Of a stretch of 64,000 bases of DNA, positions 60,230 through 64,000 are shown piece after piece. Position numbers and translations under genes: made by a program. The stretch lies in the NCBI RefSeq assembly GCF_011040495.1, contig NZ_CP049037.1, positions 682,001-746,000 on the forward strand, in the 5' to 3' direction. The first letter of the stretch is position 1. Each line of letters starts with the position of its first letter. Below the pieces are notes generated by a model. The model was given only the letters and a program-made list of their open reading frames with translations. It did not search any database and was not told the DNA's origin. This DNA comes from Pseudohalocynthiibacter aestuariivivens (lineage in GTDB: Bacteria; Pseudomonadota; Alphaproteobacteria; Rhodobacterales; Rhodobacteraceae).

Positions 60230-62944
60230 TCAGCGGCCCAGTGACCACCATCCCTTGCGCTTGGGTTTGTCTTCCTGCGGTTCAGGCTCTGGTGCAGGAG
60301 GTGCCACAGGCTCTTTCATCACGGCGGTTTCGGCCTCTTGTTCAACAACCGGCTCAATAGCCTGCTGCGCCACAGGTTCCGCTGCCGGTGTGGGCTCTGC
60401 CACCGGCGCAGGTTCAGGCGTAGCCTCTTCAGTAGCCGCAGCATCGGCGGCGATGTCTGACTTCTTGGCACGCGGTTTGCGGGTGCGCTTTGGTTTGGGC
60501 GCTTCTTCCGGCGTATCGGCAGCAGCATTGTCACCCGTTGCGGCCGCGTCAGCCGTCGCCTCTGCCTCTACATCAGCCTTCTTGGCGCGCGGTTTACGCG
60601 TGCGCTTCGGTTTGGGCTTCTCGACCTCTTCGCCAGCAGGATCCGCCGATTCTTTGGCGTCGGATTGCGCAGTCTTCTTCTCATCAGAATCCGGCTTGGT
60701 ATCTGGCGCGGCATCGGCGTTGATTGCGTCATCATTGCCGTCGTTGCCATTCTCGTTATCGCCACCATTCTCGTCATCGTTGCGATTCTTGCCACCGCGG
60801 CTACGGCTGCGACGCCGACGACGGCGCTTTTTCGGCTTGTCGTCGCCGCCCTCCGTATCGGTGTCGGCCCTTGGCGCCTCGTCCGGATCGGCGTCCTGCG
60901 TTCCGCTCTCATCAATATCGGCCATCAAAGAACTGTCCACCGATACCACCGGTGCAGTGACTTCGGGCACGGCGCGGGTGGCGGTCTTGAACTTCTCCAA
61001 CGTGAAATCAGGGCTGATCAGGCTCGGATCGCCCTCGATCCGCACCGAAAGACCATAGCGCGCCTCGATTTGCGCTACATGTTCGCGCTTTTGGTTCATC
61101 AGGAAGTTTGCGATCCCCACCGGTGCACGCACCAGCACTTCGCGCGAGCGGCGACGTACGCCTTCTTCCTCGATCTGACGCAAAATACTCAGCGCCAGAT
61201 TGTCGTCTGACCGGATCAATCCGGTGCCGTGGCACGATGGGCACGGCTGCGTCGTCGCCTCGATCATGCCGGGGCGCAGACGCTGGCGGCTCATCTCCAT
61301 CAAGCCAAAGCCCGAAATGCGGCTGACCTGAATACGCGCCCGGTCGGTCTTCAGCTTGTCTTTCATCCGCTTTTCGACCGCGGCGTTGTTCTTGCGCTCA
61401 TCCATGTCGATAAAGTCGATGACAATCAGACCCGCCAGATCGCGCAGACGCAACTGACGCGCCACCTCTTCGGCGGCCTCAAGGTTGGTCTTGGTCGCGG
61501 TATCCTCGATCGAGCCTTCCTTGGTGGCCCGACCAGAGTTGACGTCGATGGCGACCAGCGCCTCGGTCACGCCGATCACGATGTAACCACCCGATTTTAG
61601 CTGAACCGTCGGGTTGAACATCGAATTCAGATAGGATTCCACCTGAAAGCGCGCAAAGAGCGGCATCGTATCCGCGTAATGGCGCACGTTCTTGGCGTGG
61701 GACGGCATGATCATCTTCATAAAGTCTTTGGCGATGCGGTAGCCGCGTTCGCCTTCGACCAGAACCTCGTCAATCTCGCGATTATAGAGATCGCGAATCG
61801 AGCGTTTGATCAGGTCGCCCTCTTCATAGATCTTGGCCGGCGCGATAGATTTCAGCGTCAGTTCGCGGATTTGCTCCCACAGACGTTGCAGATACTCATA
61901 GTCGCGTTTGATTTCGGATTTGGTCCGCTTGGCACCCGCCGTGCGCACGATCAGACCCGCGCCCTGTGGCACGTCGATCTCGTTGGCGATCTCTTTCAGC
62001 TTCTTACGGTCCGGCGCGTTCGTAATCTTGCGGCTGATACCACCCCCGCGCGCCGTGTTAGGCATCAACACACAGTAACGACCGGCCAGCGACAGATACG
62101 TGGTCAGGGCAGCGCCTTTGTTTCCGCGCTCTTCCTTGACGACCTGCACCAGCAGGATCTGGCGCACCTTGATGACTTCTTGAATCTTATAGCGTTTGGG
62201 ACGCGGCTTGCGCGGCGGGCGGATGTCGTCTTGATCGTCTTCGTCGGCGACAACCTCGATGCTGGAATCCTTGCGCGACGCGCGGGTTTTGCTGTCTTTG
62301 TCACCGTCACCGTCACTGTCAGCATCACCTTCGGCGTCATCCTCGACGCCGTCTTGGTTTGCGTCGGCATGATCATCGCCACCGGTCGCATCAGGCGTTT
62401 CGGCAGTTGCCGCGTCTGCTTCAGGCTCTTCGACCGGCGTCTCGGCAACCCGCTCCATCGGCGAGCTGCCCTCTTCGCTATCGCCAAGGTCAATCGTCTC
62501 CATCCCAGAAATCGCGTCCTCGGCCACTTCGGCGGTCTGCACCGCGTCGTCGCTCTGGGTTTTCTCCGCTTTGGAGTCAGTTTTGGAACGCCCTCGCCCA
62601 CCGCGCGACCGGCGCTTGGGTTTGTTGTCTTCGTCGTCAGACTTCATCGCCTCGGCATAGGCGCGTTCTTCCTCCATCAGCGCCTCGCGGTCGGCGACGG
62701 GGATTTGGTAATAATCGGGGTGAATTTCAGAGAACGCGAGGAACCCGTGACGATTTCCGCCATAGTCGACAAACGCCGCCTGAAGCGACGGTTCGACCCG
62801 CGTTACCTTGGCGAGGTAGATATTGCCAGCAAGCTGGCGTTTATTCTCGGATTCGAAATCGAATTCCTCGACCTTGTTTCCGTCAACCACCACAACGCGG
62901 GTCTCTTCCGCGTGGGTGGCGTCAATAAGCATTTTCTTAGCCAT
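60230..62944 (-). CDS. rne: Ribonuclease E
   Basis: Essential endoribonuclease for mRNA decay and rRNA/tRNA processing, 904 residues. The S1 domain is split: its two parts lie at about 35-98 and 262-300, with a 160-residue acidic, disordered insert between (EDDAEGDADSDGDGDKD). Catalytic Asp residues are D467 (AIDVNSG) and D510/D513 (VIDFIDMDERKN); the zinc link is CPSC at 568-571. The C-terminal third is a charged scaffold with three KPKR(T)RKPRAKK-type blocks, and the end is WWSLGR. ATG 62944 gives the universal MAKKMLIDATHAEETRV; the frame stays open 63 codons upstream by chance. The large insert is typical of alphaproteobacterial RNase E. Confidence 0.95.
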   Translation of the reverse strand: MAKKMLIDATHAEETRVVVVDGNKVEEFDFESENKRQLAGNIYLAKVTRVEPSLQAAFVDYGGNRHGFLAFSEIHPDYYQIPVADREALMEEERAYAEAMKSDDEDNKPKRRSRGGRGRSKTDSKAEKTQSDDAVQTAEVAEDAISGMETIDLGDSEEGSSPMERVAETPVEEPEADAATAETPDATGGDDHADANQDGVEDDAEGDADSDGDGDKDSKTRASRKDSSIEVVADEDDQDDIRPPRKPRPKRYKIQEVIKVRQILLVQVVKEERGNKGAALTTYLSLAGRYCVLMPNTARGGGISRKITNAPDRKKLKEIANEIDVPQGAGLIVRTAGAKRTKSEIKRDYEYLQRLWEQIRELTLKSIAPAKIYEEGDLIKRSIRDLYNREIDEVLVEGERGYRIAKDFMKMIMPSHAKNVRHYADTMPLFARFQVESYLNSMFNPTVQLKSGGYIVIGVTEALVAIDVNSGRATKEGSIEDTATKTNLEAAEEVARQLRLRDLAGLIVIDFIDMDERKNNAAVEKRMKDKLKTDRARIQVSRISGFGLMEMSRQRLRPGMIEATTQPCPSCHGTGLIRSDDNLALSILRQIEEEGVRRRSREVLVRAPVGIANFLMNQKREHVAQIEARYGLSVRIEGDPSLISPDFTLEKFKTATRAVPEVTAPVVSVDSSLMADIDESGTQDADPDEAPRADTDTEGGDDKPKKRRRRRRSRSRGGKNRNDDENGGDNENGNDGNDDAINADAAPDTKPDSDEKKTAQSDAKESADPAGEEVEKPKPKRTRKPRAKKADVEAEATADAAATGDNAAADTPEEAPKPKRTRKPRAKKSDIAADAAATEEATPEPAPVAEPTPAAEPVAQQAIEPVVEQEAETAVMKEPVAPPAPEPEPQEDKPKRKGWWSLGR

Positions 62945-63177
62945 GTTTTCCGTGTGCACCCGGGCGGGCCGGATTGCCCCGGTGGGGCATCGGATCGCAA
63001 GGGGTGTCTGATAAGGGCGATCCGCTGCAGGCAAGACGACAGGCGGGCGCCGGTATCGGCCCCGCTCAATCTGTGTACCTCTGTCGCGCGCGTCATCGCG
63101 GTTCTTCTCCGGCACCTCGACTGAGATGCCCATTCAGGACCGGGCAGTCCCGCGTTTCGGGTGCCTGGCGTGTATGT

Positions 63178-63196
63178 GATCCCGCATAACGGGATC
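63178..63196 (-). promoter_or_regulatory. Hairpin in rne leader
   Basis: GATCCCG-five bases-CGGGATC is a perfect seven-base stem about 235 bases before the rne start codon, inside the predicted leader. In E. coli, hairpins in the rne leader mediate RNase E autoregulation; here this is inference. Confidence 0.45.
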
Positions 63197-63293
63197 CAAT
63201 CGGTCTGCTCAGATCCACCGGAAGCGTATCCTGGAAATGTCTGAAGCAGCGAAACTCAAGGGACTGCACCAATGGGCGCAATATCCTGTATCT

Positions 63294-63323
63294 ACCCTAA
63301 TGGTTGCGGCGAGTGAATGACAA
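63294..63323 (-). promoter_or_regulatory. Possible rne promoter
   Basis: On the minus strand TTGTCA (63323-63318) and TAGGGT (63299-63294) are spaced by 18 bases. Initiation near 63287 would give a leader of about 340 bases, similar to known rne leaders. The -10 match is weak. Confidence 0.35.
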
Positions 63324-63436
63324 TGGGCAAAATGCTTGGATCAGTGACTTGCACCGCGAACGCATACCCCTGACACCCGTCGGCTGACACTGACGCAGGC
63401 ATCCTGATCACGCCAGATCCAAGCGATTTTAAACCC

Positions 63437-64000
63437 TTACAGATAATCCGATCGCTGCAATCCGTACTTGGCCATTTTCTCGTTCAGGGTCCGACGCGGC
63501 AGGCACAGCTCCTCCATCACGGCGGCGATGCTGCCCTTGTGGCGGCGCATGGTGTTGTCGATCAGCATCCGCTCGAACGCCTCAACATATTCCTTCAATG
63601 GCTTGCCTTCAGTGGTCATCACCGGCTGCATGTCCTGATGATCGCTCATTAGCAGCGATACGATGGTGCCCGACCCGCGGCGCGATTGCAGCACCGCGCG
63701 TTCTGCCACGTTAAAGAGCTGGCGAACATTGCCGGGCCACGGTGCTTGCAACAGCTGTGCGGCCTCTTGCGCGCTGACCTGCGGCGGCTCACAGCCGTAA
63801 TCATCCGCGAACTGGTCGGCAAACCGGGTAAACAGCGTCAGAATGTCCTCGCCACGCTGGCGCAGTGGCGGCACGGTGATGCGCAGGCTGGCCAGACGAT
63901 AAAACAGGTCCGACCGCAGCGCGTCCTCGGATGTCTTACCCTCGTCCTGAAGGTTCGAGATCGCCACGATCCGCGTTTCGGGCGGCGTGCCTTCGTCATT
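63437..64000 (-). CDS. Sigma-54-dependent response regulator, DctD-like (5' partial)
   Basis: C-terminal part (188 codons including stop) of an NtrC-family activator; the frame is open to base 64000, so the start lies beyond the window. It holds the end of the AAA+ domain (RIVAISNL, LRSDLFYRLASLRITVPPLRQRGEDIL, then WPGNVRQLFNVAERAVL) and a Fis-type helix-turn-helix (SIAAVMEELCLPRRTLNEKMAKYGL). The receiver domain and the GAFTGA loop are not in the window. DctD-like proteins control C4-dicarboxylate uptake; the missing half would be needed to be sure. Confidence 0.85.
   Translation of the reverse strand, partial: NDEGTPPETRIVAISNLQDEGKTSEDALRSDLFYRLASLRITVPPLRQRGEDILTLFTRFADQFADDYGCEPPQVSAQEAAQLLQAPWPGNVRQLFNVAERAVLQSRRGSGTIVSLLMSDHQDMQPVMTTEGKPLKEYVEAFERMLIDNTMRRHKGSIAAVMEELCLPRRTLNEKMAKYGLQRSDYL

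Larger units (their letters stand above)
62945..63436 (-). other. rne leader and upstream gap
   Basis: 492 bases between rne and the DctD-like gene. Part of it is probably a long transcribed rne leader (see the promoter and hairpin entries). No other gene is supported; the 63 codons open upstream of the rne start in the same frame lack a good start and composition. Confidence 0.5.

Noticed and set aside
61679..63124. Plus-strand frame of 481 residues
   Set aside because: Lies wholly opposite rne and mirrors its codons; no domain seen.

Overview
The window looks like chromosomal DNA from a marine alphaproteobacterium of the order Rhodobacterales (Roseobacter group). The evidence is the high G+C content, the circularly permuted two-piece tmRNA gene with the tag ANDNRAPVAMAA, an alphaproteobacterial SspB adaptor, a cysteine-poor DksA, a Fur/Mur-type regulator, and several protein families that I know mainly from this order. 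No genus is claimed. Most of the window is ordinary core and accessory metabolism. No phage, insertion sequence, CRISPR array, rRNA or tRNA was seen.

Layout. 1-5819: a purine/nucleoside-type ABC importer (Tat-exported binding protein cut by the window edge, double ATPase, two permeases) overlapping a cytosine-deaminase-like amidohydrolase. 5993-8011 (minus): an unusual 672-residue protein with 50 copies of a Gly/Ser-rich GTK octapeptide in two blocks around one folded-looking domain. 8390-12606: APH-fold kinase, L-serine dehydratase, DMT transporter, thiamine pyrophosphokinase. 12755-15190: an 811-residue acidic protein of unknown role. 15273-15622: ssrA with a recognisable promoter. 15752-16158: a frameshifted SnoaL/NTF2-like gene. 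16264-18334: rhodanese-ChrB and ChrA (chromate). 18405-25090: sspB, fumC, two small basic proteins, nucleoside hydrolase, GNAT, SelO and a CPA1 antiporter. 25044-28609 (minus): acyltransferase-3, a sterol-desaturase-like protein and a DEAD-box helicase. 28963-31087: Fur/Mur, FAD monooxygenase, dksA. 31282-35245: a MoxR ATPase / DUF2927 lipoprotein / small membrane protein / VWA (CoxE-like) group. 35402-39485 (minus): a periplasmic ClpP-like protein with a coiled-coil membrane partner, then a maleate-isomerase-like protein with anmK. 39549-47174: tyrS, arsC, aroB-aroK, a small membrane protein, a periplasmic protein, xerD and a CorC-like protein. 47197-56275: a secreted protein with a duplicated four-cysteine module, and two dimethylglycine-dehydrogenase-like paralogues flanking two unrelated genes. 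56326-58958: cytochrome P450 coupled to a membrane alpha/beta-hydrolase-like protein. 59086-64000: ccdA, a TusA-like protein, rne with a long leader, and the 3' part of a DctD-like sigma-54 activator.

How it fits together. Nucleobase/nucleoside salvage appears twice (importer plus deaminase; nucleoside hydrolase). tmRNA and its SspB adaptor for ClpXP lie 3 kb apart. Translation and RNA control are represented by rne, the DEAD helicase, dksA and tyrS. Methylated-amine (osmolyte) breakdown is suggested by the two DMGDH-like enzymes. The least explained items are the GTK-repeat protein, the exact-spacing four-cysteine duplication (47197-48417), the MoxR/VWA cluster with a terminator placed just before the lipoprotein start, and the desaturase-like protein that lacks one histidine cluster.
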